Notes: generated by a model from the letters alone, not told the origin. DNA of 64,000 bases from Rhodococcus spongiicola (GCF_004011835.1 NZ_RKLN01000003.1:663512-727511), one strand, 5' to 3'; shown: positions 33,570 to 43,228, numbered from the stretch's first letter. A program made the numbers and translations.

Positions 33570-33994
33570 GCGGCAGCCCCGATGAGATGACCGACACTCA
33601 GACCACCGGATCAGCGTCACCTGCTGCCCCAGGCCAAGAAACAGCCCCAGGAAATGAGAAGGCCGGAAACAAGAAGGCCGGAAACAAGAAGGTCGCCTCC
33701 GCGCTGCTGCGCTACCGCATTCTGGCGTACGCGACCGGTATCTGGCTCCTCGTGCTTACCGCCGAAATGGTGGCGAAGTACATCCTCGGCGTCGAAAACG
33801 TGCCGAACTGGATCGCGATCGTCCACGGCTGGGTGTACTTCGTGTACCTGATCATGACGATGGATCTCGCAGTGAAGGTCCGTTGGCCCGCCGGCCGCAC
33901 GATCGGGACGCTGCTCGCCGGCACCATCCCGTTCCTGTCCTTCTTCGTCGAGCACTGGCGCACGGTCCAGGTCAAGAAGGATTTCGGGGTCTGA
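33566..33994 (+). CDS. DUF3817 membrane protein
   Basis: A 142-residue protein with a disordered N-terminal 40 residues, including a 15-bp tandem duplication encoding KAGNK twice, then three hydrophobic helices with ILAYATGIWLLVLTAEMV, HGWVYFVYLIMTMDLA and TLLAGTIPFLSFFVEHW. The C-terminal FxxEHW block is the DUF3817 hallmark. Function unknown. GTG 33566 overlaps the previous stop (GTGA). A second DUF3817 gene lies at 56132. Confidence 0.85.
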   Translation: MSGSPDEMTDTQTTGSASPAAPGQETAPGNEKAGNKKAGNKKVASALLRYRILAYATGIWLLVLTAEMVAKYILGVENVPNWIAIVHGWVYFVYLIMTMDLAVKVRWPAGRTIGTLLAGTIPFLSFFVEHWRTVQVKKDFGV

Positions 33995-34025
33995 CGGGCC
34001 TCCCCGCCTAAACGCTCCGGCCTCC

Positions 34026-34637
34026 CTACGCCCTCGCGAGCCGAGCCAGCGCCGGCACCAGCTGCGCGAGCGCCCGTCCTCGGTGGGAGGCCGCGTCCTT
34101 CTCCTCCGGCGACAGTTCGGCCGACGTCCGGTCCTCGCCCTCGGGCTCGAATACTGGGTCGTAACCGAATCCGTTCTCGCCCCGCGGCTCGCGGACGATC
34201 CGGCCCCGCCATTCGCCGCGCACCACCACGGGGTCCTGTCCCGGGATGGCGAGCGCGCACGCCGACACGAAGGCCGCGCCCCGCCGCTCGTCGGGAACGT
34301 CCGACAGCTGACTGAGCAGCAGCGCGGTGTTGGCGTCGTCGTCGCCATGGCTGCCGCTCCACCGAGCCGACAGGACGCCGGGCATACCGCGCAGCGCGTC
34401 CACCTCGATACCCGAGTCGTCGGCGACGCACGGCAGACCAGTGGCGACGGCGCCGTCGACCGCCTTGACGGTCGCGTTCGCCTCGAACGTGGCTCCGGTC
34501 TCCGGGGTCTCGGGGAACTCCGGGACCTCATCGAGGCCGATCACCTCGAGCGCCTCGATGCCGGCGGCGGCAAGTACGCGCCGCAGTTCACGGAGCTTCT
34601 TGGCATTGCGGCTGGCGACGAGAAGCCTTCCGGTCAA
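34026..34637 (-). CDS. rdgB: dITP/XTP pyrophosphatase (HAM1/RdgB)
   Basis: A 203-residue house-cleaning NTPase that removes dITP, ITP and XTP. It has [52 protein letters not shown] and [13 protein letters not shown]. The TTG at 34637 overlaps the rph stop in TTGA, making it the likely start; no better start exists downstream before the first motif. Same rph-rdgB order as Mtb Rv1340-Rv1341. Confidence 0.94.
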   Translation of the reverse strand: MTGRLLVASRNAKKLRELRRVLAAAGIEALEVIGLDEVPEFPETPETGATFEANATVKAVDGAVATGLPCVADDSGIEVDALRGMPGVLSARWSGSHGDDDANTALLLSQLSDVPDERRGAAFVSACALAIPGQDPVVVRGEWRGRIVREPRGENGFGYDPVFEPEGEDRTSAELSPEEKDAASHRGRALAQLVPALARLARA

Positions 34638-35416
34638 CTTCCGAACACCTTCTTCTTGGGCTCGGCCGACTCCGGAAGCACACCCGGGTACGGCTCGGCG
34701 AGCGCGGTCTTCTGAATTTCGAACAGCGCCTCGCAACCGGTGAGGGCCGAATCGAGCATCTTGTCGAGTGTCGAGCGCGGGAAAGTTGCGCCCTCGCCAG
34801 TGCCCTGAATCTCGACCAAAGTGCCGGTATCGGTCGCGACGACGTTCATGTCGACCTCAGCGCGCGAGTCCTCCTCGTACGGCAGGTCCAACCGGACACG
34901 ACCATCCACGACGCCGACGCTGACGGCCGCGATCGCACACGAGATGGGCTGCGGGTCGGCGAGCCGACCGGCTGCACGGAGGTAGGTCACGGCGTCGACC
35001 AGCGCGACGTACGCGCCGGTGATGGCGGCGGTGCGAGTGCCGCCATCGGCCTGCAGCACGTCACAGTCGATCGCGATCGTGTTCTCACCGATCGCAGCCA
35101 GGTCGATGCACGCCCGAAGCGAGCGGCCGACAAGCCGGCTGATCTCCTGGGTCCGCCCGCCGACCTTGCCTTTCACCGACTCACGGCCGCTACGGGTGTG
35201 AGTCGCGGCCGGCAGCATCGCGTACTCCGCGGTCAGCCAGCCGAGCCCGGAACCCGTACGCCAGCGCGGGACACCTTCCTCGACGCTCGCGGTGCACATG
35301 ACCCGCGTGTTGCCGAACTCGATCAGCACCGAACCCGCGGGATGGCTGGTGAAGCCGCGTGTGATCCGAACCTCGCGGAGTTCGTCGTCCGCCCTACCGT
35401 CGTCTCGTGTCGTCAC
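34634..35416 (-). CDS. rph: Ribonuclease PH
   Basis: A 260-residue phosphorolytic 3' exoribonuclease that trims tRNA 3' ends. It has [26 protein letters not shown], the phosphate-binding [28 protein letters not shown] and [21 protein letters not shown] start at 35416. It is separated by a 60-nt gap, containing a two-copy stop repeat, from the phosphodiesterase gene upstream. Confidence 0.96.
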   Translation of the reverse strand: MTTRDDGRADDELREVRITRGFTSHPAGSVLIEFGNTRVMCTASVEEGVPRWRTGSGLGWLTAEYAMLPAATHTRSGRESVKGKVGGRTQEISRLVGRSLRACIDLAAIGENTIAIDCDVLQADGGTRTAAITGAYVALVDAVTYLRAAGRLADPQPISCAIAAVSVGVVDGRVRLDLPYEEDSRAEVDMNVVATDTGTLVEIQGTGEGATFPRSTLDKMLDSALTGCEALFEIQKTALAEPYPGVLPESAEPKKKVFGS

Positions 35417-35460
35417 GCTTCGAGAGCCTAGTCGTCAGGCCCGACGGCGACGGTGCGGCG

Positions 35461-35479
35461 TCAGATTGTGTGGACGTCA
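35461..35479 (-). repeat. Stop-codon tandem duplication, 16-bp period, two copies
   Basis: GTCAGATTGTGTGGAC is followed by GTCAGATTGTGTAGAC, placing TCA (TGA on minus) at 35461 and 35477; the latter is the phosphodiesterase stop. The last codons (Val/Tyr-Thr-Ile) are thus duplicated beyond the gene. Confidence 0.75.
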
Positions 35480-36235
35480 GATTGTGTAGACGTCCCCGGT
35501 GGACACCGCATGCACCGGCCCGGAGAACTCGGCCTTGGCCTCGGCGATGACGTCCTCACGGGACGTCCACGGCGGGATGTGGGTTAGCAAAAGTTCGCCG
35601 ACGCCGGCACGGGCGGCGACCTGGCCGGCCTCGGTGCCGGAGAGGTGGATGCCCGTGGGACGGTCGGGTCCGTGGGTCCAAGACGCCTCCGACAGCAGCA
35701 CGTCCGCACCACGAGCGAGGTCGACGACGGCGTCACAGATCCCGGTGTCACCGGTGTAGGCGAGGATACGTCCGGTATCGCTGGTCACGCGGAAGCCGTA
35801 GGACTCGGGCGGATGGTTGACCTGGAAGGCCTGGACGGAGAGTTCACCGATCTCGGCGACGTGCCGGTCGGACCAGCTGTGCAGGTCGATGGTGTCGGAG
35901 ATGTCGTCGAGTTCGCCGCCGCACTCGGCGGAGGCGACACCGATGCGGCAGGCGGTGTCGGCGGGTCCGTAGACGAGGGCGCGGCCGGTCGGGGGATTCG
36001 GGTGGTAGCGACGCCACACGAGGAGACCGGGGACATCGAGGCAGTGGTCAGCGTGGAGGTGCGACAGCAGGATCACCGCCTCGCCGGGATCGGCGTGACG
36101 CTGCAGTGCACCGAGAACGCCGGGGCCGAAGTCCATCACGACAGGCGGAGTTCCTGGCGCGGCCAGCAAATAGCCCGACGCAGCCGAGTCAGGTCCGGAG
36201 ACGCTCCCCGAACATCCCAGGACCGTAATGCGCAT
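35477..36235 (-). CDS. MBL-fold phosphodiesterase (Rv1339-like, predicted cAMP phosphodiesterase)
   Basis: A 252-residue metallo-beta-lactamase-fold protein. The zinc motif is LLSHLHADHCLDVPGLLVW, with a later GDTGICDAVVDLA Asp and a C-terminal LTHIPPW His. The N-terminus MRITVLGCSGSVSGPDSAASGYLL matches Mtb Rv1339, reported as an atypical class II cAMP phosphodiesterase. A role in lowering cAMP is inferred by homology and synteny. The start is ATG 36235 or, three codons earlier, 36244. Confidence 0.88.
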   Translation of the reverse strand: MRITVLGCSGSVSGPDSAASGYLLAAPGTPPVVMDFGPGVLGALQRHADPGEAVILLSHLHADHCLDVPGLLVWRRYHPNPPTGRALVYGPADTACRIGVASAECGGELDDISDTIDLHSWSDRHVAEIGELSVQAFQVNHPPESYGFRVTSDTGRILAYTGDTGICDAVVDLARGADVLLSEASWTHGPDRPTGIHLSGTEAGQVAARAGVGELLLTHIPPWTSREDVIAEAKAEFSGPVHAVSTGDVYTI

Positions 36236-36362
36236 GCAAACCATGCTGCCACGGTCACCCGGCAACCAGGAAGTAACCCCGCCTTTCGGCGGTGTCAACT
36301 CACATAGGACTCGGGATTGTGAGGCGGCGTTCCACTGTCCGACGCTGTGACGGCCCCTGGAG

Positions 36363-36998
36363 TCACGGCAACGGTGCCGCACCTCCCGCCGGAGCTCGGC
36401 GCCCGCGCCGAACGTTCGCCGACAACGCCCATGCCGCCACGACGCCACCGACCGCACCGAACAGGTGCCCCTGCCAGGAAATTCCGTTCTGCCCGGGCAA
36501 CACGCCCCACAGCAAACTCCCGTACACGAACAGGACCACGACGCCGAGCAAGATCTGGCCGACGCTCCGTGTGAAGATGCCGCGAACCAGCAGGTAGGTG
36601 AGCCAACCGAAGATCAGCACCGAGGCGCCGAGGTGGAGGTAGGGACCGCCGGTCAGCCACGTGCCCAGACCGCCGATCAACCAGATGAGTCCGGTTGCGG
36701 CCAGTCCACGACCGATACCCGACATCAGGACCAGGAATCCGAGCACGAGCAGAGGCACCGTGTTTGCGACAAGGTGACCCCAGCCGCCGTGCAACATCGG
36801 CGCGAACGCCACGCCCCACAATCCGTCCATCGTCAACGGCCGGATCCCCCACCCGTCCAGCCGATTACCCGAGACGGTGTCGATAGCCTCGAGCACGTAC
36901 AACACCACGACGAAGCCACCGACTGTCATCGCTGCGCGCTGCCAGATCGGGCGCGCAACACGCGGCTGATTCCTGTGCACCTCGGATCCAGTTGTCAC
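36363..36998 (-). CDS. Rhomboid family intramembrane serine protease
   Basis: A 211-residue polytopic membrane protease with about six helices. The catalytic Ser is in LHLGASVLIFGWLTYLLVRG and the His in WQGHLFGAVGGVVAAW; HGGWGHLVANTVPLLVLG supplies the conserved N-terminal His/Asn. The GTG start at 36998 fits the first helix. It corresponds to Mtb Rv1337. The substrate is unknown. Confidence 0.92.
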   Translation of the reverse strand: MTTGSEVHRNQPRVARPIWQRAAMTVGGFVVVLYVLEAIDTVSGNRLDGWGIRPLTMDGLWGVAFAPMLHGGWGHLVANTVPLLVLGFLVLMSGIGRGLAATGLIWLIGGLGTWLTGGPYLHLGASVLIFGWLTYLLVRGIFTRSVGQILLGVVVLFVYGSLLWGVLPGQNGISWQGHLFGAVGGVVAAWALSANVRRGRRAPAGGAAPLP

Positions 36999-37046
36999 GG
37001 ATTCGAGCCTACCGGGGCGAACCGACAGCCGACTGCCGCCGAAGAA

Positions 37047-37087
37047 CCGTCAGGTCTGGGCTCTCAGGTCCGGGCTGTCAGCTCTGG
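37047..37087 (-). repeat. Stop-codon tandem repeat, 14-bp period, three copies
   Basis: TCA occurs at 37050, 37064 and 37078 (the peptidase stop) in units like CTCTCAGGTCCGGG. The three TGAs cover all three frames on the minus strand. Confidence 0.85.
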
Positions 37088-38187
37088 GCGGAGGTCCCGG
37101 ACGCACCCCCGAATGCCGAGGGGAACACGTCCCGGTAGCTCGGAACGCCCGCAACCGTCACGGCCGAGAGGATCGCGTCCACGATCGCTCGTTGCACGCA
37201 GGATGCCGCCGCAGTGCACACCGCGTCGAGTAACGGCAGTTCGGCCGCGAACGCCGACGGCACCCCGTCCGGCGACGGCACCTCGTGGGTTCCGGTCGCG
37301 AGCGCGAAGATCGTGTCACCGTCGAGGGGAGAGTGCACGGGCCGGATCGCGCGGGCCATACCGTCATGTCCTGCGACCGCCACGCGGCGGCACGACGCCT
37401 TCGACAGGTTCGCGTCGGTCGCGACCACGCCGATCGTCGTGTTGAGAACCTCGAGGCCCTTCCCCCCCAGTCGGTTCGCCGCAGCCAGTTCGTCGGGGGA
37501 CGGCGGCCGCATGCCGCGTCGTTCGGCGTCCGCGAGCGACAACCCCCACGGCAGCCCCGTCTCCGGATCCCATACCGAGCCGACCGGGTTGGCGACCACG
37601 AGCGCCGCGACAGTCACACCGTCTGCGGGTCCACCCTCGATCACCGCGCTCGCCGTGCCGACGCCGCCCTTGAGGGCACCTGCGCGGGCACCGGTACCGG
37701 CGCCGACGCATCCAGTCTCGACGGCAGCGCCCGCCCGGTCCGCCGCCCGATAGCCGAACTCCGCGGTGGGCCGAGTGTTCCAGTCCCCGACCGGTAGGTC
37801 GAAGATCACCGCGGCGGGCACGATCGGGACCACCTGCCCGGGTGCACCCATAGGGATGCCGACCCCGTGATCCTCGAGCCAGCGCATGACGCCGTCCGTG
37901 GCAGCGAGGCCGTATGCGCTGCCCCCGGAGAGGACTACCGCGTCGACCCGCTGCACCGAGTGGCTGGGGTCGAGCAGGTCGGTCTCGCGGGTACCGGGCC
38001 CGCCGCCGCGCACGTCGACGCCACCTGTCGCGCCGCCCGGAACACGTACGACGGTGCATCCAGTCGCGGCACCGGAGCCGAGGGTTGCGTCGGGATCGAG
38101 TAGGTAATCGTGGCCCACGAGGACGCCGGCGACATCACTCAGGGAATCCGAGGGTCCGACGACGATCGAACTCCCAGGCGCCGTCAC
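37078..38187 (-). CDS. P1 family (DmpA-like) peptidase
   Basis: A 369-residue Ntn-type self-processing peptidase or amidase. The expected autocleavage and nucleophile region is EVLNTTIGVVATDANLSK (Thr after Asn). Other blocks are VLVGHDYLLDPDATLGSG, VVLSGGSAYGLAATDGVMRWLEDHG and PVGDWNTRPTAEFGYRAAD. GTG 38187 overlaps the DUF2017 stop (GTGA). It matches Mtb Rv1333. Its natural substrate in actinobacteria is not known. Confidence 0.9.
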   Translation of the reverse strand: MTAPGSSIVVGPSDSLSDVAGVLVGHDYLLDPDATLGSGAATGCTVVRVPGGATGGVDVRGGGPGTRETDLLDPSHSVQRVDAVVLSGGSAYGLAATDGVMRWLEDHGVGIPMGAPGQVVPIVPAAVIFDLPVGDWNTRPTAEFGYRAADRAGAAVETGCVGAGTGARAGALKGGVGTASAVIEGGPADGVTVAALVVANPVGSVWDPETGLPWGLSLADAERRGMRPPSPDELAAANRLGGKGLEVLNTTIGVVATDANLSKASCRRVAVAGHDGMARAIRPVHSPLDGDTIFALATGTHEVPSPDGVPSAFAAELPLLDAVCTAAASCVQRAIVDAILSAVTVAGVPSYRDVFPSAFGGASGTSAQS

Positions 38188-38765
38188 GACGTCAACGCCT
38201 GGACGAGCGAGTCCTGCATCCAGGTCAACCAGTGGTAGATGTCGAGGTGCGGGGCCCGGGGGTCACCTTCCTCCAACTCGTCGGGAGTGTCGGAGTCGAT
38301 CCCGAGATTGGTGCCGAGCGCCAGCCGGAGGTCGTTGAGCCCGACGAGCCACGAATCGGCCTGCTCGGGGGTGAGTGCGACCTTGCCGCCCTCGGCAGGG
38401 ACCGTCTGCAGGATGACTGCACCAGCCGCGATCTTGTCGTCGATGATCTCCGGCTCGTGCAGGCCGCGCAGAGCGCTGTTGATGTTGCCCTGCTCGGGGT
38501 CCCTGGGCACGTCGGGGTTGTCGGGGTCGGGGCGCTGGAAGTCGGGCAACAACCGAGCCAGAACCGCGTCGGAGGGTGTCTCGGTGTTGCCGGTCCGTAT
38601 GCCCGTGAGTGCGGCCAGTTCGTCGGTCGGCGCGGACGCTGCCCGTTCCTCGAGCAGTCCGGTCACCGACGTCACCAACGACCTCAGGACCGTCGCCTCG
38701 TGCGCGTCCATCTCCGAACGCAACTTCATGCCGCCGAACGTGTTCTTCCTCGTCCAAGTCCGCAC
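38184..38765 (-). CDS. DUF2017 family protein (Rv1332-like)
   Basis: A 193-residue protein with no assigned function, conserved between clpS and the P1 peptidase in mycobacteria and rhodococci. Conserved segments are MDAHEATVLRSLVTSVTGLL, DAVLARLLPDFQRPD, ALRGLHEPEIIDDKIAAGAV and YHWLTWMQDSLVQAL. GTG 38765 begins VRTWTRKN, matching relatives; the frame could extend to 38837. Confidence 0.82.
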   Translation of the reverse strand: MRTWTRKNTFGGMKLRSEMDAHEATVLRSLVTSVTGLLEERAASAPTDELAALTGIRTGNTETPSDAVLARLLPDFQRPDPDNPDVPRDPEQGNINSALRGLHEPEIIDDKIAAGAVILQTVPAEGGKVALTPEQADSWLVGLNDLRLALGTNLGIDSDTPDELEEGDPRAPHLDIYHWLTWMQDSLVQALTS

Positions 38766-38806
38766 GTTTGTCCCCGGAATCCTTACGGTCAGCGATGAAT
38801 GATCGT

Positions 38807-39160
38807 CTACCTGCTGTCGCGCTGCATCGTGGCCCACAGGCCGGCCGCGTGCAGCTTACGCACGTCGTTCTCGACCTTGTCGCGCGAACCGCTCGAGACG
38901 ACAGCCTTACCCTCGTTGTGGACCTGCATCATCAGGTCCGTCGCCTTGGCTTTGCTGTAGCCGAAGAGCTTCTGGAAGATGTATGCCACGTAGTGCATGA
39001 GGTTGACCGGATCGTCCCAAACGACGGTTACCCAGGGCCGATCCAGCGCCTCGGTCATTTCCTCGATCTCGGACTCGACCGGGGAGATCTGGGGTGTTGC
39101 AGCAGGCATCTTCCCGACCGGAACTGCGGTCGCGAGAGTCATTGTGGAGCACGGCGCCAT
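38807..39160 (-). CDS. clpS: ATP-dependent Clp protease adaptor ClpS
   Basis: A 117-residue N-end-rule adaptor for ClpC/ClpP. The core is [25 protein letters not shown] and [24 protein letters not shown], with the substrate-pocket residues Asp-Asp-Pro-Val-Asn and Met-x-x-His. ATG 39160 has CTGGAG just upstream; an internal ATG at 39142 is the alternative. It is divergent from pncB. Confidence 0.94.
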   Translation of the reverse strand: MAPCSTMTLATAVPVGKMPAATPQISPVESEIEEMTEALDRPWVTVVWDDPVNLMHYVAYIFQKLFGYSKAKATDLMMQVHNEGKAVVSSGSRDKVENDVRKLHAAGLWATMQRDSR

Positions 39161-39229
39161 GGCTCCAGGGTACGGCGTGGGCACAGAACTCGACACCCGT
39201 GCCGGCTATCGAATCGTAAAGTTGGCCGC

Positions 39230-40570
39230 GTGGCAACCCCTCACGCAGAGTCCGCCGGACCGCGATCGAGTACCGCGCTGCTGACTGACAAGTACGAGTT
39301 GACGATGCTCGAGGCGGCCATCGCAGACGGCTCGGCGCGCCGCCCGTGCAGCTTCGAATTGTTCGCCCGGCGACTGCCCGACGGCCGGCGCTTCGGGGTG
39401 GTCGCAGGCATGGGCCGGATCCCCGACGCGTTGGCTCGATTCCGGTTCGGCGAGCCGGAACTCGCGATCGTGTCCCGGTTCCTGGATGCGACCACCGTCG
39501 CGTGGCTGCGGGACTTCCGGTTCTCGGGTGACATCGACGGCTACCGCGAAGGCGAGCTGTACTTCCCGGGTTCCCCGATCCTTTCGGTGCGGGGCACCTT
39601 CGCCGAATGCGTTCTGCTCGAGACCCTGATGTTGTCAATCCTCAACCACGACAGCGCGATCGCGTCCGCGGCCGCCCGCATGGTGGTCGCGGCGGGCGGC
39701 CGACGGCTGATCGAGATGGGGTCGCGGCGGGCACACGAGGAATCCGCCGTGGCGTGTGCGCGCGCTGCCTATCTCGCCGGGTTCGACGCGACGTCGAATC
39801 TCGAAGCGGTGCGCACCCACGGAATCCCCGGCGCGGGTACCAGTGCCCACGCGTTCACGCTGCTGCACACCACCGACGGCGCCGCGAACGAGGAGGCCGC
39901 ATTCCGTGCCCTGGTCGCAGCGCTCGGCGTGGAAACGACGCTTCTGGTCGACACCTACGACATCACACGGGGCGTCGAGAACGCCATCGCCGCGGCCGGA
40001 ACCGGTCTGGCGGGTGTGCGGATCGACTCGGGTGACCTGGGGGTGCTCGCGCGGCAGGTCCGGAACCAACTCGACGGACTCGGCGCCACGGGCACCCGCA
40101 TCGTGGTCTCCGGCGATCTGGACGAGTACGCCATTGCGGCGCTTCGGGCCGAACCGGTCGACGCTTACGGGGTCGGAACCGCCCTGGTGACCGGGTCGGG
40201 CGCACCCACCGCGGGCATGGTCTACAAGCTCGTCGAGGTCGACGGTGTCCCGGTGGAGAAGCGCAGCAGCCACAAGCACTCCCTGGGCGGTACCAAGCGC
40301 GCGATTCGGCTCAGTCGCTCGTCGGGCACGATCGTCGAGGAGGTGCTCTACCGGGCGAACGAACCCGCACCCGATACCGGCGACTTCGAGTCTCGGGACC
40401 TGCTGATTCCGATCGTGCGCGGCGGCGAGACCGTCGACGACCTGCCCACACTCGAGGACAGCCGCACCCTGCTCGCCCGCAACCTCGTGAGCCTTCCGTG
40501 GGAGGGGCTCAAACTCTCGCACGGCGACCCCGCCGTCCCGACCCGTTACGCTGGAAAGGGGTGGTTATGA
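39230..40570 (+). CDS. pncB: Nicotinate phosphoribosyltransferase
   Basis: A 446-residue NAD-salvage enzyme that joins nicotinate and PRPP. It has LLTDKYELTMLEAAIADG, FELFARRLPDGR, EMGSRRAHEESAVACARAAYLAG and the phosphate-loop GVRIDSGDL. The phosphorylated His region is SHKHSLGGTKRAIRL. GTG 39230 is the family-consistent start. Its TGA overlaps the pncA ATG (ATGA). In Mtb the homologue is pncB1 (Rv1330c). Confidence 0.95.
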   Translation: MATPHAESAGPRSSTALLTDKYELTMLEAAIADGSARRPCSFELFARRLPDGRRFGVVAGMGRIPDALARFRFGEPELAIVSRFLDATTVAWLRDFRFSGDIDGYREGELYFPGSPILSVRGTFAECVLLETLMLSILNHDSAIASAAARMVVAAGGRRLIEMGSRRAHEESAVACARAAYLAGFDATSNLEAVRTHGIPGAGTSAHAFTLLHTTDGAANEEAAFRALVAALGVETTLLVDTYDITRGVENAIAAAGTGLAGVRIDSGDLGVLARQVRNQLDGLGATGTRIVVSGDLDEYAIAALRAEPVDAYGVGTALVTGSGAPTAGMVYKLVEVDGVPVEKRSSHKHSLGGTKRAIRLSRSSGTIVEEVLYRANEPAPDTGDFESRDLLIPIVRGGETVDDLPTLEDSRTLLARNLVSLPWEGLKLSHGDPAVPTRYAGKGWL

Positions 40571-41142
40571 CCGGACGAGCATTGATTGTCGTCGACGTCC
40601 AGAACGATTTCTGCGAAGGCGGAGCCCTTGCGGTCGCCGGCGGAGCCACGGTGGCCTCCGATGTCAACGACCTGCTCTCGGGTCGCGGGTATTCGGCGAT
40701 CGTCGCCACCCGCGACCACCACATCGATCCCGGCCCGCACTTTTCCGAAAGCCCAAACTATGTGGACAGCTGGCCGCCGCACTGCCGGGTCGGAACGCCG
40801 GGGGTCGAGTTCCATCCCGCGCTCCAGACCGAACCATTCGACGAAGTGTTCTCGAAGGGCGAGTACAGCGCTGCATACTCTGGTTTCGAAGGCGTGTCCC
40901 CGTCGGGCGACTCGCTGGCCGACTGGCTGCACCGACACGATATCGACGCGGTCGACGTGGTCGGCATCGCCACGGATCACTGCGTGCGCGCAACCGCGCT
41001 GGACGCGGCCACGGAGGGGTTCCGCACGCGTGTGCTCCTCTCGTTCACCGCAGGGGTGTCCCCGAACACCGTGGCAGCCGCCCTGACCGAACTCGACGCG
41101 GCCGGTGTCGAACTGGTGGGGCAGGTCACCAGCCACGACTGA
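40567..41142 (+). CDS. pncA: Nicotinamidase (pyrazinamidase)
   Basis: A 191-residue cysteine hydrolase that converts nicotinamide to nicotinate. Triad: Asp in LIVVDVQNDFCEGGAL, Lys in FSKGEYSAAYSGF and Cys in GIATDHCVRATALDAA. Metal-binding Asp and His residues lie in ATRDHHIDPGPHFSE. It is coupled to pncB by a 4-nt overlap, so the product of one is the substrate of the other. In Mtb pncA lies elsewhere. Confidence 0.95.
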   Translation: MTGRALIVVDVQNDFCEGGALAVAGGATVASDVNDLLSGRGYSAIVATRDHHIDPGPHFSESPNYVDSWPPHCRVGTPGVEFHPALQTEPFDEVFSKGEYSAAYSGFEGVSPSGDSLADWLHRHDIDAVDVVGIATDHCVRATALDAATEGFRTRVLLSFTAGVSPNTVAAALTELDAAGVELVGQVTSHD

Positions 41143-41167
41143 CGGACCCGGGCAGTAGCCTGTTCCG

Positions 41168-43228
41168 GTGCCCGAGCCTGAGCTGCCGAACGTTCCCGAA
41201 CTGTTGAAACTCGCGGTCCGCTCCCTCGGCGGCAAAGAGCGCCGGAACCAGTTGACGATGGCGTCCGCGGTCGCCCACTCGATCGAGACGGGCGAACACC
41301 TTGCGGTGCAGGCCGGTACCGGCACCGGCAAGTCGCTCGCCTACCTCGTTCCCAGCGCGCGCCACGCCATACAGTCCGGGCGCACCGTCGTCGTCTCGAC
41401 CGCGACGATCGCGCTGCAGCGACAGCTCGTCGACCGGGACATGCCACGTCTAGCGGACGCCCTGGCTCCTGCACTCGGGCGCCGCCCGCATTTCGCAATC
41501 CTCAAGGGTCGCAACAACTATCTGTGCATGAACAAGATCCACACCGGCATGGCTCGAGACGATCCACCGGAGGAGGAACTGTTCGACGCGTTCGCGGTCT
41601 CCCGGCTGGGCCGAGAGGTGCAGCGCCTGACCAAGTGGTCCTCCGACACCGAAACCGGCGACCGCGACGACCTCGTTCCCGGTGTCAGTGATCAGGCGTG
41701 GCGGCAGGTGAGTGTCAGCGCCCGCGAATGCCTCGGCAAGTCCCGATGCCCCGTCGGTGAGGACTGCTTCGCAGAACGCGCCCGCGCGGAGGCTGCACAG
41801 GTCGACGTGGTGGTGACCAACCACGCGATGCTAGCGATCGACGCGATCTCGGGGATCGCGGTGCTGCCGGAACACGACGTCGTGGTGGTCGACGAAGCTC
41901 ACGAACTCGTCGATCGGGTCACCGGCGTCGCCACGGCGGAGTTGGCGGCGTCGGCGATCAGCGCCGCGGCCCGCCGCTGCGTCAAACTCGTCGGGGAACG
42001 TGACGTCGATCGTCTCCAAGCGGCCTCGGAGGGGTGGGCGGATCTGCTCGAGCAGATGCCGGCCGGCCGTTGGGAAGCGCTGCCCGACGGGGTCGGGTCG
42101 GCGCTGGCCGCTGTCCGGGACGCTGCCTGGAGTTTGCGCACCGCGATCGGGCCATCGAAGCCGGGAATGGCCTCCGCCGACCCGGAGGCGGCCGCCGCCC
42201 GCAACGCCGCCCTGTCGGCGGTCGAGGACGTCCACGACAGCGCCGTCCGCGTCCTCACCGCGTTCGACGAGCCCGATCCGGCGAAACGCAAGGACGTCGT
42301 GTGGTTGTCGATCGAGGACAACCGCGGGCAGGTCCGCCGGGTGGTGCGGATGGCGCCGCTGTCGGTGGGAGGCCTGCTCCGGTCCAGCCTGTTCGCCGAG
42401 TCGACGGTGGTCCTGACGTCGGCAACGCTGACGGTCGGCGGTTCGTTCGATGGACTTGCAGCGAACTGGGGTCTGCCGCCGGAGTCGTCGTCGCGCAGCG
42501 ACACCGCGACCGCGACGGGCAAGGAGGCCCCTTCGGACGCGAGCTCACTGCACTGGAATTCGCTCGACGTCGGCTCGCCGTTCGACCACGCCAAATCCGG
42601 CATCATGTACGTCGCCCGGCACCTGCCACCACCCGGTCGAGACGGCCTGTCCCCCGCATTCCTCGACGAAATCGCCGAGTTGGTGACCGCGGCGGGTGGG
42701 CGCACGCTCGGGTTGTTCTCGTCGATGCGGGCTGCGAAGGCCGCGGCCGAGGCGATGCGAGAACGCCTGGACGTGCCGATCGTCTGTCAGGGCGACGACG
42801 CGACCGGCACCCTGGTACGCCAGTTCACCGAGGACGAGCCGACGACGCTGTTCGGCACGCTGTCGCTGTGGCAGGGCGTCGACGTACCGGGCCCTTCCCT
42901 GAGCCTGGTGATCCTCGACCGGATCCCCTTCCCGCGCCCCGACGACCCACTGCTGGTGGCCCGTCAGCGTGCGGTCGACTCACGCGGCGGCAATGGCTTC
43001 CTGGCCGTCGCCGCGAACCATGCAGCACTGCTCCTCGCGCAGGGGGTGGGCCGACTGCTGCGCAGCGTCGACGACAAGGGTGTGGTCGCGGTCCTTGATT
43101 CGCGCCTGGCCACTGCCCGGTACGGGGGTTACCTTCGTGCCTCGCTCCCACCGTTCTGGGAGACCACCGATCCCACGGTGGTGCGGCAGGCGCTCGCCCG
43201 GATCTCAGCGTCTCGTCCACCCTCCTGA
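41168..43228 (+). CDS. dinG: DinG family ATP-dependent DNA helicase
   Basis: A 686-residue XPD-like superfamily 2 helicase. Walker A is AVQAGTGTGKSLAYLVPSA and the DEAH box is VVVVDEAHELVDR. Four cysteines (NYLCMNKIH, then ECLGKSRCPVGEDCF) match an iron-sulfur domain. Motifs V and VI appear as LWQGVDVPGPSLSLVILDR and LAQGVGRLLRS. It probably unwinds D-loops, R-loops or G-quadruplexes. It starts at GTG 41168, 25 nt after pncA, and is followed by a five-copy 23-bp repeat. Matches Mtb Rv1329c. Confidence 0.93.
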   Translation: MPEPELPNVPELLKLAVRSLGGKERRNQLTMASAVAHSIETGEHLAVQAGTGTGKSLAYLVPSARHAIQSGRTVVVSTATIALQRQLVDRDMPRLADALAPALGRRPHFAILKGRNNYLCMNKIHTGMARDDPPEEELFDAFAVSRLGREVQRLTKWSSDTETGDRDDLVPGVSDQAWRQVSVSARECLGKSRCPVGEDCFAERARAEAAQVDVVVTNHAMLAIDAISGIAVLPEHDVVVVDEAHELVDRVTGVATAELAASAISAAARRCVKLVGERDVDRLQAASEGWADLLEQMPAGRWEALPDGVGSALAAVRDAAWSLRTAIGPSKPGMASADPEAAAARNAALSAVEDVHDSAVRVLTAFDEPDPAKRKDVVWLSIEDNRGQVRRVVRMAPLSVGGLLRSSLFAESTVVLTSATLTVGGSFDGLAANWGLPPESSSRSDTATATGKEAPSDASSLHWNSLDVGSPFDHAKSGIMYVARHLPPPGRDGLSPAFLDEIAELVTAAGGRTLGLFSSMRAAKAAAEAMRERLDVPIVCQGDDATGTLVRQFTEDEPTTLFGTLSLWQGVDVPGPSLSLVILDRIPFPRPDDPLLVARQRAVDSRGGNGFLAVAANHAALLLAQGVGRLLRSVDDKGVVAVLDSRLATARYGGYLRASLPPFWETTDPTVVRQALARISASRPPS

